64,000 nt of DNA from Salsipaludibacter sp963735045 (GTDB lineage: Bacteria > Actinomycetota > Nitriliruptoria > Nitriliruptorales > Nitriliruptoraceae), in the NCBI GenBank assembly GCA_963735045.1, contig CAVTIZ010000003.1, forward strand, positions 1,364,001 through 1,428,000, given 5' to 3'. The notes beneath the pieces are model-generated. The model did no database searches, was not told the DNA's origin, and was given only the letters and a program-made list of their open reading frames with translations. Shown one piece after another: positions 1 to 7,969 of this stretch. Position numbers and translations under genes: made by a program. Numbering within the stretch: position 1 is the first letter of the stretch; every line of letters starts with the position of its first letter.

Positions 1-493
1 CACGACCGTGGCCGTGGCCAACACCGATGCCGAGGGACGGCTGGTGCTGGCCGATGCCCTGGCACTGGCGGCGGCCGAGGACGTCGACGCCATCATCGAC
101 GTGGCGACGCTGACCGGGGCGGTGCAGCACGCCGTCGGCCGACGCGCGTTCGGCGTGTTCGGCAACGACGACGCCCTGCTGGACCGGGTCCTGACGGCCG
201 CGGCGGCCGCCGGGGAGTCCGCGTGGCACCTGCCGCTGTGGGACGACGTGGATCCGGAGCTCGACGACGAGGTCGGTGACGTCGTCAACGTCGTGTGGCC
301 GTCGGACCGCGAACGCGGCGGCGCCACCGTCGCCGGGCTGTTCCTGCGCCGATTCGTCGGCGCGGTCCCCTGGGTGCACCTCGACATCGCCGGGGCATCG
401 TGGGCGAGCGAGGCGAGGGGCCATCTTCCGGCCCAGGCCACCGGGGTCGGCGTCCGGACGCTGCTGCACCTGCTCGAGGCCTCCGCGGACTGA
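1..493 (+). CDS. pepA: Leucyl aminopeptidase (peptidase family M17), C-terminal part
   Basis: Partial gene cut by the left window edge; the reading frame is open from base 2. Family M17 enzymes are hexameric cytosolic aminopeptidases with two metal ions that release N-terminal residues from peptides. The fragment begins just before the family signature NTDAEGRL, whose acidic residues bind the metals and whose arginine lies at the active site, followed by the conserved DVATLTGA segment. About 163 residues follow to the stop, the expected distance from signature to C-terminus. A terminator-like hairpin lies about 20 nt after the stop. Only the N-terminal domain is missing, so the family call is secure; the true start is outside the window. 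Confidence 0.93.
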   Translation, partial: TTVAVANTDAEGRLVLADALALAAAEDVDAIIDVATLTGAVQHAVGRRAFGVFGNDDALLDRVLTAAAAAGESAWHLPLWDDVDPELDDEVGDVVNVVWPSDRERGGATVAGLFLRRFVGAVPWVHLDIAGASWASEARGHLPAQATGVGVRTLLHLLEASAD

Positions 494-514
494 GTCCACG
501 ACCGGGTCGGGGCC

Positions 515-533
515 GTGGGGACCGGCGTCCCAC
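515..533 (+). terminator. Terminator-like hairpin after pepA
   Basis: GTGGGGAC-CGG-CGTCCCAC forms a near-perfect stem with a tiny loop about 20 nt after the pepA stop. There is no T-run, as is common in high-GC actinobacteria. It also lies just upstream of the next gene's promoter. Confidence 0.35.
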
Positions 534-540
534 GTCCACC

Positions 541-561
541 ATGGGCGCGCCCATCTAGGCT
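541..561 (+). promoter_or_regulatory. Putative leaderless promoter with embedded 14-bp palindrome
   Basis: A TAGGCT -10-like hexamer at 556-561 is 7 nt upstream of the ATG at 569, so the transcript would begin at or within a base or two of the start codon (leaderless). There is no Shine-Dalgarno sequence before that ATG. The perfect palindrome ATGGGCGCGCCCAT (541-554) sits where the spacer would be and could be an operator. The -35 element is not recognisable. Confidence 0.4.
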
Positions 562-568
562 GACCGAC

Positions 569-2047
569 ATGAGTTCGACGACGCGTGCCGATGCCGATCC
601 GGTCGACGTGGTCCTGGGACCTGCCGGGTCACCGACGCACCGCGAGTCGTCGACGGCGCGAGTCGCCGGATTCCTGGCCCTGGTCGCCGCGATCGCCATC
701 ACCGTGGTGGGCAAGGCAGCCGAGCCGCTGGCCGACCCCGACCTGTGGTGGCACCTGCGCGTCGGCGAGGAGTTCCGAACCGGCGCCTGGTCGGTGTCCG
801 CACCCGGCTTCCTGTCGTCGTTCGGGACCGAGTCCTGGGACGCCCGGTCGTGGCTGCCCGAGATCGGCATCAGTTGGGTCGAGCACACCTTCGGCCTTCC
901 CGGCGTGGCGTGGGTCTTCGGCCTCGGCCTGGTCCTGGTCGTCATCGGGGTCTATGGCCTCGCCCGCCGCTACGCCGACGTGCTGGTGTCCGGTCTGGTG
1001 ACCGTGCTGGTCGCCCAGGGTGCGAGCATGAGCCTGACCGAGCGCCCCCACATGGTCAGCTACGTCTTCCTGCTGCTCACCGTCGGGGCGTGGCGCGCGA
1101 CGATCGACGACCGTCGACCACGATGGTGGATCGTCCCGATGACCTGGATCTGGGCGGCATGCCACGGCATGTGGTGGACCGGCGTCATGCTCGGGGTCGC
1201 CGTCATCGTCGGCATGGCGATGCAACGACGGCTCGACCGCACGACCTTCCTCCGCCTGGGAGCCGTTCCGGCCGCCAGCATCGTCGCGGCCACGCTCACG
1301 CCGCTGGGACTGCGCGTGCTGACGGGCGCCGCGGGGTCGTACCGGTGGCAGCCCTACATCAGCGAGTTCGCCAGCCCCAGCCTGCGAGCGCCCGCCGTCC
1401 TGGTGACCTGGGCCATGATCGCGGTGGTGCTCGCGACGTGGCTGCGACGTCCCGGTCCGATCCCGTGGTCGCTCATGGCGATGGTCGCCTTCGCCGCGCT
1501 CTGGACCCTCTACGCCGCCAGGTCGGTCACCTGGGGCGCCCTGATCATGACCCCACTGGTGGCCGAGGCCATCCAGTCCTGGATCCCGGGGGGAGCCCCG
1601 TCCCGACCCCGACGCGGCGAAGTGGGGGCCGTGGTCGCCGTGGGCGCCGTCGCGCTGGCAGCGCTGGCCGTGGCCGTGCCCACGACGTCGGCGGTTCCCG
1701 GCATCGTGCCGACGGGCCTGGACGACGAACTCGCCGCCCTGCCCGAGGGGACGCCGATCTTCAACGAGTATGCCCTGGGGGGTTGGCTGGAGTGGGAGCA
1801 CCGCAACGTCGAGCCGTTCATCGACGGCAACTCCAATGCCTACACCTTCGAGCACTTCACGACCTACCGGGAGATCGAGAAGGCGCTCCCCGGATGGCGC
1901 CAGCACCTGCGCAGCAACGACCTGGACCATGTCCTGCTCAACGAGGACGACCCGCTGCCGGGCCTGCTGACCGACGACGTCGGCGGCTGGCACGTCGTCG
2001 CGACCGATGCGGGCTTCGTGCTCCTGGAGCGCGACGAGCAGGGTTGA
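569..2047 (+). CDS. Polytopic membrane protein, GT-C-like, unknown function
   Basis: 492 residues with about ten predicted membrane helices spread from residue 32 to about 400, and a final roughly 110-residue soluble domain that should face outside. The segment DPDLWWHL (residues 56-63) just after the first helix is typical of a widespread group of uncharacterised membrane proteins resembling GT-C glycosyltransferases, in which an early acidic loop is expected near the active site. The soluble tail has the FNEY..GGW...FIDGN pattern seen at the end of such proteins. The ATG at 569 was preferred to an upstream GTG at 515 because it directly follows a TAGGCT promoter element. It stands alone between pepA and a convergent MerR gene. 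A glycosyltransferase role is inference only. Confidence 0.7.
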   Translation: MSSTTRADADPVDVVLGPAGSPTHRESSTARVAGFLALVAAIAITVVGKAAEPLADPDLWWHLRVGEEFRTGAWSVSAPGFLSSFGTESWDARSWLPEIGISWVEHTFGLPGVAWVFGLGLVLVVIGVYGLARRYADVLVSGLVTVLVAQGASMSLTERPHMVSYVFLLLTVGAWRATIDDRRPRWWIVPMTWIWAACHGMWWTGVMLGVAVIVGMAMQRRLDRTTFLRLGAVPAASIVAATLTPLGLRVLTGAAGSYRWQPYISEFASPSLRAPAVLVTWAMIAVVLATWLRRPGPIPWSLMAMVAFAALWTLYAARSVTWGALIMTPLVAEAIQSWIPGGAPSRPRRGEVGAVVAVGAVALAALAVAVPTTSAVPGIVPTGLDDELAALPEGTPIFNEYALGGWLEWEHRNVEPFIDGNSNAYTFEHFTTYREIEKALPGWRQHLRSNDLDHVLLNEDDPLPGLLTDDVGGWHVVATDAGFVLLERDEQG

Positions 2048-2086
2048 CGAGCCGCGGGATTCGTGGCCCCTCCCCGACGGCGGGAG

Positions 2087-2584
2087 TCAGCCCTCGGCGG
2101 AGTCGTCCATGCCGGCGGGGGCGATGGGCTGGGCGCGCTCGGTCGGGAACGCGGTGACCTCACCCTCGAGCTCCTCGATGACCGGACCCAGCGCGATCGC
2201 GAACACGCCCTGGCCACCCATCACCAGTTCGACCACCTCGCGGTCGTCGTCGACCATGAACACGTTGGCGCCGTCGGACACGATGGTCACGTCGGACGGG
2301 GACCGTCCCTGCGACGCGAGGGTGTCGATGGCCAGCCGCACGCGCTGGAGCGACACGCCGGCGTCCAGCAGACGCTTGACCACCCGCAGCGCCACGATGT
2401 CGTTGAACGAGTACAGCCGCTGGCTCCCCGAGCCCTCGGCGCGCTGCACCGAGGGTGACACCAGGTCGGTGCGCGCCCAGTAGTCCAGTTGGCGATAGGT
2501 GATGCCGACGATGTTGCAGGCCGTGGGCCCGCGATAGCCCACCGGGGCGTCCCCCACGTCCAGTGCCAACTGGTTGCCCGCCAT
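2087..2584 (-). CDS. MerR-family transcriptional regulator (Rv1830-like)
   Basis: 165 residues. An N-terminal MerR winged helix-turn-helix (about residues 15-85) includes ITYRQLDYWARTDLV and a GSGSQRLYSF wing, followed by a helical stretch (VKRLLDAGVSLQRVR) that normally dimerises. The C-terminal part is acidic and lacks the cysteines of metal-sensing MerR proteins. The start follows GGGAGGAG about 8 nt upstream; longer upstream frames have no such support. In mycobacteria the homologous position (Rv1830) holds a MerR protein next to the DUF151 nuclease and the FHA protein GarA, and the same neighbours occur here. Ligand and targets are unknown. Confidence 0.88.
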   Translation of the reverse strand: MAGNQLALDVGDAPVGYRGPTACNIVGITYRQLDYWARTDLVSPSVQRAEGSGSQRLYSFNDIVALRVVKRLLDAGVSLQRVRLAIDTLASQGRSPSDVTIVSDGANVFMVDDDREVVELVMGGQGVFAIALGPVIEELEGEVTAFPTERAQPIAPAGMDDSAEG

Positions 2585-2706
2585 CCCCTGCGCTCCTCCC
2601 GGCGGTGTCCGCCTCGTCGGCCCAGCATGGCCCGTCGCCCGGGCCTCGTCCATGCCATCGGCACGGTCGTGCGCCCACCGATGCGGACGCGCTGCCGTCG
2701 CACGGA

Positions 2707-2736
2707 ACACTAGCAACATGCGCAACAGAAGTGAAA
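2707..2736 (-). promoter_or_regulatory. Candidate promoter of the MerR gene
   Basis: In the 312-nt gap upstream of the MerR gene, the minus strand has TTTCAC (2736-2731), an 18-nt spacer, and TAGTGT (2712-2707). This is the most AT-rich patch in the gap. The -35 half overlaps a short imperfect palindrome AAGTGAAACTT, a possible operator for an autoregulating MerR protein. The rest of the gap shows nothing recognisable. Confidence 0.35.
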
Positions 2737-2896
2737 CTTCCGCCGTGTCGTTCGCCGGGAGCCGGGACCGGGGGGCGGTCCTGGGGCCGGCGCTCCGAGC
2801 CTCCTGGCCCGCACGAGCGGCCGTTTCCGGACCCTGCGCACTCGGTGAGCGGGATGTGCGGCCGACGACCGCGACGGTCCCCGACGGCACGTGCGG

Positions 2897-3403
2897 TCAC
2901 TGCTCGCGGAAGTCCTCGGGAGTGACCGAGTCGAGGAACTGTCGGAACTGGCGGACCTCGGCCTCGGCCTGCTCGGTGTCCTCGACCGCGTCCTCGTCGT
3001 CCAGTTCGACCCCGGCCTCGTCCAGCACCTCGACGGCGCCGTAGACCCGGGTGCCGGGCAACCTGGCCGCGATCGCGAGCGCGTCCGACGGCCGGGACGA
3101 CACCGGCACCTCGACACCGTCACCGCCCACCAGGACGAGTTCGGCGTAGAAGGTGCCGTCACGCAGGTCGGTGATGCGCACGCTGTCCAACCGCTGGCCC
3201 AACGCCGCCAGCGTGTCCACGATCAGGTCGTGGGTCAGCGGCCGCTCGGTCTCCACACCCTGCAGGGCGAAGGCGATGGCGGTGGCCTCGACGGCCCCGA
3301 TCCAGATCGGGAGGTAGCGCGTGCCGTCGCTCTCCTTGAGGAGCACGATCGGCTGGTTCGCCGGCAGTTCGACGCGCACACCCACCAGTTCGAGGGGCTT
3401 CAC
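2897..3403 (-). CDS. Bifunctional nuclease family protein (DUF151)
   Basis: 168 residues, the usual length for single-domain DUF151/BFN proteins. The conserved core is visible: VLLKESDGTRYLPIWIG (about 20-36), ATAIAFALQG, the TxDLIxDTLxxLG helix, and SSRPSDALAIAARL, in which the RPSDA motif is the family hallmark. The plant founding member has both RNase and DNase activity; the bacterial role is unsettled. The C-terminal 35 residues are acidic. A GTG start at 3403 is chosen because GAAGGA lies about 8 nt upstream and alignment to the family begins there. It sits between the D,D-carboxypeptidase and MerR genes and is the equivalent of mycobacterial Rv1829. Confidence 0.9.
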   Translation of the reverse strand: MKPLELVGVRVELPANQPIVLLKESDGTRYLPIWIGAVEATAIAFALQGVETERPLTHDLIVDTLAALGQRLDSVRITDLRDGTFYAELVLVGGDGVEVPVSSRPSDALAIAARLPGTRVYGAVEVLDEAGVELDDEDAVEDTEQAEAEVRQFRQFLDSVTPEDFREQ

Positions 3404-3561
3404 CTCGCGGTCCTTCCGTCGCCCGCCGTGTGCTCGCACGGTACTGCAACGACCTCCGTCCCGACCGGCGCCCCGCCACTGCCGACGGTCACGGCCCCGC
3501 CGACCGGCGCGAGCCGGTCACGGGCACCCAGCGCCTGCGCCGTCGGGCAGGTCGCGGGCGG

Positions 3562-5049
3562 TCAGTTGCCGTCGTCCCCGCCCCCGGCGTTCGTACCGTC
3601 GCCCGACCCGCCACCGACGTCGTCCCAGGCGCCCAACTCGTGGGCCTGGCGCATGCCGTCGTACAACGCCGCCGCCAACGACTCCCCGGCACGGTCGGGC
3701 CGCGACACGTCGGCCGTGGCCACGTACTCCCCCAACCGTCCGCCGACGCCCACCGACACCTCCGACACCACCGAGGACCCGTCCACCGCCAGGCTGGTGT
3801 CCACCGTGGGCTCCTCGGGCGCCCACAGGTCGACCTCGACGACCTCGCCGACCCATTCCCCCGGCAGCCGGACGCGTGCCCCCACCGACACCGGCTGGCG
3901 TTGGAACGCCGACTGCATCCAGTCCAGCACCGTGTTGGTCTCGATGTAGCGCTGGTCGTCGTTGCGGGTGCCCAGCACCACCGCGACGAGGTCGTGGGGC
4001 CCGTCACCCGGCGCGGTGGCGGTCGCCTCGCCGTCGTCGGCGGCCGCACCCGGGGCCGATCCGGTCCGGATCGACCCGACCAGGGACGCCCCGGCGAGGT
4101 CGGTGGTGCCGGTCTTGAGCCCGGTCGCGTCCTCGCGTTGCTGCAGCAACAGGTTGCGCGCCGGCACCGGGCCGGTCGAGGGCAGGTCCCAGTCGCGCGC
4201 CGCGGCCACCTCGGCGATCAACGGTTGGCGCAGGGCCGCAGCCCCGATCAGCGCGAGGTCGCGGGCCGACAGCAGGTTGACGTCCTCCAGCCCGCTGGGG
4301 TCGGCGATGCTCGCGCCCACGATGCCCAGCGATTCGGCCTTGTCGTTCATCATGGCCAGGAAGGCGTCCCGGTCCCCGCCACCGGCGGCCACGGCCAGCG
4401 CCTCGGCCGCGTCGTTGCCGGACCGCACGATCGCACCGGCCACGAGGTCACGGACCGTCCAGGTGTCCCCCGGCTCCAGCGCCGCGGTCGACCCATCGAT
4501 CTCGACCTCGGGTCCGACCGTGACCTCGTCGGTCGGGTCCAGCACGTCCAACGCCGTCAGGGTCGTGAGCAGCTTGATCGTCGAGGCCACCTGGACACGC
4601 TCGTCGGGGTCGTGCAGGCCGAGCACCTGCCCGGTGGTGGCGTCCATGGCCACGACCGATCGGGCGGTCGCGAACGGGACCTGCGGCCAGCCGGCCGGCG
4701 GCTGCGGCGCCAGGGTGAAGCCCTCGCTGATGGTCGCGTCGAGGGCATCGCCCGACCCGTCGTCGGATGCACCCTCTCCCGGGTCGCTGGACGCACCTTG
4801 GGACGGGTCCGAGGGAACGGGTGTGGGGGCCGGCGTGGGGGCCTCCGAGCCGGTGGGAACGCCCGACGGCAGCGGGGACGGGATGGCCGACGGATCGGGT
4901 GGCGGACCGGACGGGTCCTGGGCCGCGGCGGCCGTCCCCGTGGTGGTCAGCAGGGCGACGACCACGACACCGCGCGCGAGACGTGTGCGCACGCCGCGAC
5001 GGTGCGGGCGGGCCCCGAGGGGGGCCGTCGAGTGGCGACGGGGCGTCAC
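3562..5049 (-). CDS. D-alanyl-D-alanine carboxypeptidase (peptidase S11, DacA/DacB type)
   Basis: 495 residues. A positively charged start and hydrophobic stretch (about 20-43, ending AAAA) form a signal peptide. A Pro/Ser/Thr/Asp-rich linker (about 44-105) precedes the penicillin-binding domain, which has all three catalytic motifs: S-T-I-K (156-159), S-G-N (210-212) and K-T-G (312-314). The enzyme should trim the terminal D-Ala of peptidoglycan pentapeptides outside the cell. After residue 330 comes an all-beta C-terminal region and a Gly/Asp-rich tail. The GTG start overlaps the stop of the upstream MerR gene (GTGA), so the two are probably translated in series. A cell-wall hydrolase here interrupts the otherwise conserved GarA-MerR-DUF151 order. 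Confidence 0.9.
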   Translation of the reverse strand: MTPRRHSTAPLGARPHRRGVRTRLARGVVVVALLTTTGTAAAAQDPSGPPPDPSAIPSPLPSGVPTGSEAPTPAPTPVPSDPSQGASSDPGEGASDDGSGDALDATISEGFTLAPQPPAGWPQVPFATARSVVAMDATTGQVLGLHDPDERVQVASTIKLLTTLTALDVLDPTDEVTVGPEVEIDGSTAALEPGDTWTVRDLVAGAIVRSGNDAAEALAVAAGGGDRDAFLAMMNDKAESLGIVGASIADPSGLEDVNLLSARDLALIGAAALRQPLIAEVAAARDWDLPSTGPVPARNLLLQQREDATGLKTGTTDLAGASLVGSIRTGSAPGAAADDGEATATAPGDGPHDLVAVVLGTRNDDQRYIETNTVLDWMQSAFQRQPVSVGARVRLPGEWVGEVVEVDLWAPEEPTVDTSLAVDGSSVVSEVSVGVGGRLGEYVATADVSRPDRAGESLAAALYDGMRQAHELGAWDDVGGGSGDGTNAGGGDDGN

Positions 5050-5765
5050 GAGGGCAGGTTGTCCCGCAGCCGGTTGCCCAGCAGGGCGCGGTTCAGGGCG
5101 GCGCCACGCTCGGCGACGCGCTCGCCCCGGGCCGTGGCGGCCGACCGTGCCTCCGGATTGCGCTGGCGCAGCACCGGGGCGATCAGTTGTTCGATCAGGG
5201 CGAACTGGCGCTCGGCGAACTGCGGGTACATCCGCAGGTGGCGTGGCTCGAGGCCGGCGTCGAGCAGGTCCGCGGCCAGCCGCGCCACGCGCAGGGCGGC
5301 GGCGTCGAAGGTGGCGGTGGACGGGAGCAGTCCGTGGCCGACGAGTGCCTCGACGTCGGCGGGTTCGAGGTCGGCGGCCGCGGCCAGTCCCTCGACGTCC
5401 CACGTCTCGGTTCCCCGGGGCGGCAGCAGCGGCTGGTCGAGGTCGCCCAGGCCGTCGTCCTCACCACGGACACTGGCGACGTCCTCGGGCGTCGGCCCGG
5501 CCAGCGAGTCCACGTCGAGGCCGGCGTCGATGCGGTCCAGTTCCTCGCGGATGACCTTCAGGGGGAGGTAGCGGTCACGCTGGGCCCGCAGGACGTAGCG
5601 GAGCCGATCGATGTCGTCGTCGTCGAACTTGCGGTAGCCCGAGTCGGTGCGGTCCGGCGAGATCAGCCCCTCGGCCTCCAGGAACCGGATCTTGGAGATG
5701 GTGATGTCGTCGAAGTCCGACTGCAGGGCCTTGAGCACCTCGCCGATGGTCAGGGTCCCGGTCAT
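5046..5765 (-). CDS. MerR-family transcriptional regulator (Rv1828-like)
   Basis: 239 residues. The N-terminal MerR DNA-binding domain (about 1-75) shows TIGEVLKAL, ISKIRFLEAEGLI and SGYRKFDDDDIDRLRYVL, close to the mycobacterial protein encoded next to GarA. A linker of about 40 residues leads to a second region (about 110-200) that resembles another helical effector module. There are no metal-binding cysteine pairs. The ATG overlaps the stop of the upstream FHA gene (ATGA), and its own stop overlaps the carboxypeptidase GTG. This links a phospho-signalling protein, a transcription factor and a wall enzyme in one transcript. Ligand unknown. Confidence 0.9.
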   Translation of the reverse strand: MTGTLTIGEVLKALQSDFDDITISKIRFLEAEGLISPDRTDSGYRKFDDDDIDRLRYVLRAQRDRYLPLKVIREELDRIDAGLDVDSLAGPTPEDVASVRGEDDGLGDLDQPLLPPRGTETWDVEGLAAAADLEPADVEALVGHGLLPSTATFDAAALRVARLAADLLDAGLEPRHLRMYPQFAERQFALIEQLIAPVLRQRNPEARSAATARGERVAERGAALNRALLGNRLRDNLPS

Positions 5766-6265
5766 GCCTGCTCCGCCCCACCGGCGTCCCCACCGACATC
5801 ACCGTCGGCGGCGTCGTCGGGCGACACGAACAACAGCTTGAAACGGCCGATCTGGACCTGGTCCCCCATGCCGAGGTGGTGTTCCTCGATGCGATGGTCA
5901 CCGACGTAGGTGCCGTTGAGGGAGCCGAGGTCCACGAGCGTGAGCCCGGCGGGGTCGCGGCGCACCTCGGCGTGGTGGCGCGACACGGTGACGTCGTCGA
6001 GCAGCAGGTCGGCCTCCGGGTGACGCCCGATGGTGGTCGTGTCGCTGTCGAGGAGGAATCGGGAGCCCGACAGCGGGCCGCGCATCACCACGAACAGGCC
6101 GGTGCCGTCCTCCATCGTGGGGAGGTCCTCCAACGGCTCCTCCACCGTGTCCACCTCGATCGACATGGTGGCGTTGGTGTCCGACGGCCGCCGCACCGGG
6201 GTCCCGCACGCCGAGCAGAAGTTGTCGTCGGCGTCGATCGTCTCACCGCAGTGGCTGCAGAACAT
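5762..6265 (-). CDS. Zinc-ribbon FHA-domain protein (GarA/OdhI-like)
   Basis: About 167 residues. It opens with a short zinc ribbon, two CxxC pairs (CSHC and CSAC) within the first 25 residues. An acidic linker follows, then a forkhead-associated domain (about 60-150) with the phosphothreonine-binding signatures GRHPEAD, SRHHAEV and NGTYVGD. FHA proteins at this locus in mycobacteria and corynebacteria (GarA/OdhI) control 2-oxoglutarate and glutamate metabolism when phosphorylated by Ser/Thr kinases. The linker here (about 30-55) does not show the double-threonine phospho-site I would expect, so its mode of control may differ. Two adjacent ATGs (6268, 6265) follow GGAGGAG; 6265 has the better spacing. 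Confidence 0.85.
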   Translation of the reverse strand: MFCSHCGETIDADDNFCSACGTPVRRPSDTNATMSIEVDTVEEPLEDLPTMEDGTGLFVVMRGPLSGSRFLLDSDTTTIGRHPEADLLLDDVTVSRHHAEVRRDPAGLTLVDLGSLNGTYVGDHRIEEHHLGMGDQVQIGRFKLLFVSPDDAADGDVGGDAGGAEQA

Positions 6266-6415
6266 CATCTCTCCTCCGCCGACCCGGACGTCGACGTGCA
6301 TCCAAGGGTAGACGACACCTTCAGGGTTTGGGACCACCTGTGGCATCTGTTGCGGAACGCACACTCGTGAGCACTGGTGAGCGCGCGATCTGCCGGGTCA
6401 CGCGCGGCCACTTCG

Positions 6416-6534
6416 GGCCACCCTCGGGCCCCCGTGGGCCACGCCGCTCGGGCCAGCCTCTGGGCCAGCCTCTGGGCCAGCCTCTTGGGCCACCCTGGGC
6501 CACCCTGGGCCACCCTGGGCCACCCTGGGCCACG
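6416..6534. repeat. Two adjoining short tandem repeats in the gcvH-FHA gap
   Basis: Within the 305-nt gap between gcvH and the FHA gene, three copies of a 12-mer (GGGCCAGCCTCT, 6450-6485) run into four copies of a related 10-mer (GGGCCACCCT, 6487-6526), with degenerate copies on both sides. The units share GGGCCA. No gene or clear promoter is seen in the rest of the gap, though a TACCCT -10-like element lies about 40 nt before the FHA start. Confidence 0.85.
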
Positions 6535-6570
6535 CCGCCCGGGACAGGTCCGTGCGATCGTCGCGAGGGC

Positions 6571-6966
6571 TCAGTCCTGCAGCAGCGAGCGGTAGGCCAC
6601 GGCGTCCAACAGCGGGGACGTGTCCACCTCACCCTCGACCGTCACTTGAACGAGCCAACCGTCACCCCAGCAGTCGGCGTTGACGAGTTCGGGCTGTTCG
6701 TCCAACGCCTCGTTGCGGGCGGCCACCTGGCCGGTCACCGGGGCGAACAGGTCCGACACGGACTTGGTGGACTCCACCTCGCCGAACACCTCGCCGCTGG
6801 TGATGGAGGAACCCACCGCCGGCAGGTCGACGTAGACGACGTCGCCCAACTGCTCCTGGGCGAAGTCGGTGATCCCGATCACGGCCGTCTGGCCGTCGAT
6901 CTGGACCCATTCGTGGTCGCTGGTGTAGTGGCGGTCCTCGGGGAGGTCGCCGTGGTCGTCGGCCAT
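6571..6966 (-). CDS. gcvH: Glycine cleavage system H protein
   Basis: 131 residues, the normal length. H protein carries the aminomethyl group between the P, T and L proteins on a lipoyl-lysine arm. The lipoylation site is clear in GEVESTKSVSDL, with the modified lysine at residue 68. DHEWV near the start, FAQEQLGDVVYVDLP and WL(V)QV near the end are also typical. The other gcv genes are not in this window. As in mycobacteria (Rv1826), gcvH sits immediately upstream of the FHA gene, and the pgsA-like gene is the next gene upstream. A TAGGGT -10-like sequence occurs about 40 nt before the ATG. Confidence 0.95.
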   Translation of the reverse strand: MADDHGDLPEDRHYTSDHEWVQIDGQTAVIGITDFAQEQLGDVVYVDLPAVGSSITSGEVFGEVESTKSVSDLFAPVTGQVAARNEALDEQPELVNADCWGDGWLVQVTVEGEVDTSPLLDAVAYRSLLQD

Positions 6967-7009
6967 GGCTTCGCTGTCCTTCGCGGATGGGGGACGCGGG
7001 TGGTCGACC

Positions 7010-7624
7010 CTAGCCAGCAGCGCGGCGCCGGGACAGCGCCACTCGGGCGTAGCCGAGTCCGACCCACCAGTACAGGATGGTGAAGCCCCAGCCCATGACC
7101 AGGCCGACGGTCCGGACCCAGCCCCAGCCACCCGACGACTGCGTGGACAGGTGCGCGCCGACCAGCAGCCACGGGAAGGTCATCATCAGCCCGAAGGTCG
7201 CGACCTTGCCCAGGCGGGTCACCCCCGGCCACTCGCCCCCCGAGCCCAGCATGATCGCACCACCGACCAGCAGGACCAGGTCGCGGGCCGCGATCGCCAG
7301 CGCCAGGCTCCACGGCACCACGCCCGCCACCACCAGTGCGACCATCGCCGTGACGATGAACAGGCGGTCCGAGATCGGGTCGAGCACCTGGCCCAGGCGG
7401 GTCACCTGGTCGAAGCGCCGTGCGACGTACCCGTCGAACCAGTCGCTGGCCCCGAAGAACAGGCCGACGAACAGGCCCAACAGGTAGCGCTCGTCGACGA
7501 TGATGGTGTAGAGCCACGGCAGGATCAGCAGTCGCGCCAACGACAGCGCGTTGGCGACCGTCCAGATGCGATTGGTGACGATGGCCGGGGCATCGTCGCG
7601 GCTGCCGCTGTCGAAGAGCTGCAC
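7010..7624 (-). CDS. CDP-alcohol phosphatidyltransferase (PgsA-like)
   Basis: 204 residues with about six membrane helices. The catalytic signature D-x2-D-G-x2-A-R-x8-G-x3-D-x3-D is intact (SDWFDGYVARRFDQ, then GQVLDPISD), so it should swap the CMP of a CDP-activated lipid for an alcohol in the cytoplasmic membrane. Its place next to gcvH and GarA matches mycobacterial pgsA2 (Rv1822), but the acceptor alcohol (glycerol phosphate, cardiolipin synthesis or other) cannot be read from sequence. Longer frames run into the tRNA gene and are rejected. The GTG at 7624 is chosen because CAGGAG lies 6 nt before it. Confidence 0.88.
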   Translation of the reverse strand: MQLFDSGSRDDAPAIVTNRIWTVANALSLARLLILPWLYTIIVDERYLLGLFVGLFFGASDWFDGYVARRFDQVTRLGQVLDPISDRLFIVTAMVALVVAGVVPWSLALAIAARDLVLLVGGAIMLGSGGEWPGVTRLGKVATFGLMMTFPWLLVGAHLSTQSSGGWGWVRTVGLVMGWGFTILYWWVGLGYARVALSRRRAAG

Positions 7625-7736
7625 GGCGCTCTCCTGCGGGGTCTGGGGGCGGCCGGTCGGTGCCGTCACGTCGCCGGGTGTCCGCGGTCCGACGCGCCCC
7701 GTCCCGCCGGATCGGGCGGGACGGGGACCACGGTGG

Positions 7737-7810
7737 TCGGGCTGGCCGGACTTGAACCGGCGACCCCTCGTCCCCCAGACGAGTGCGCTACCTGACTGCG
7801 CCACAGCCCG
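7737..7810 (-). tRNA. tRNA-Pro(GGG)
   Basis: The acceptor stem pairs CGGGCTG with CAGCCCG. The D-arm contains GCGCAGTCAGGTAGCGC, the anticodon stem CTCGT/ACGAG encloses the loop CTGGGGG with anticodon GGG, and the T-arm contains GGTTCAAGTCC. Length is 74 nt including the discriminator A, and CCA is not fully encoded. Confidence 0.95.
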
Positions 7811-7969
7811 TTCGTGCGACCCATGACACTACCCGACCCTTCGGGCAGCGACCAACCACGCGACCGCCATACCGTCGTCGTCGGACGTCGTGACCACGGC
7901 CTCGCCGCCGATGCGCCGAGTCCCCGACGATCCCCCCCGACGACCACCGCCCACCATCGGAGCACGACC

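Noticed and set aside
629..1993. 454-codon open frame antisense to the first membrane protein
   Set aside because: GC-rich shadow; composition has no hydrophobic core and the sense strand encodes clear membrane helices.
3430..5571. 713-codon plus-strand open frame
   Set aside because: Antisense to the D,D-carboxypeptidase and MerR genes, whose motifs are intact.
7625..7804. 60-residue N-terminal extension of the pgsA-like gene
   Set aside because: It would be translated from the tRNA-Pro gene; a GTG with a good ribosome site lies at 7624.
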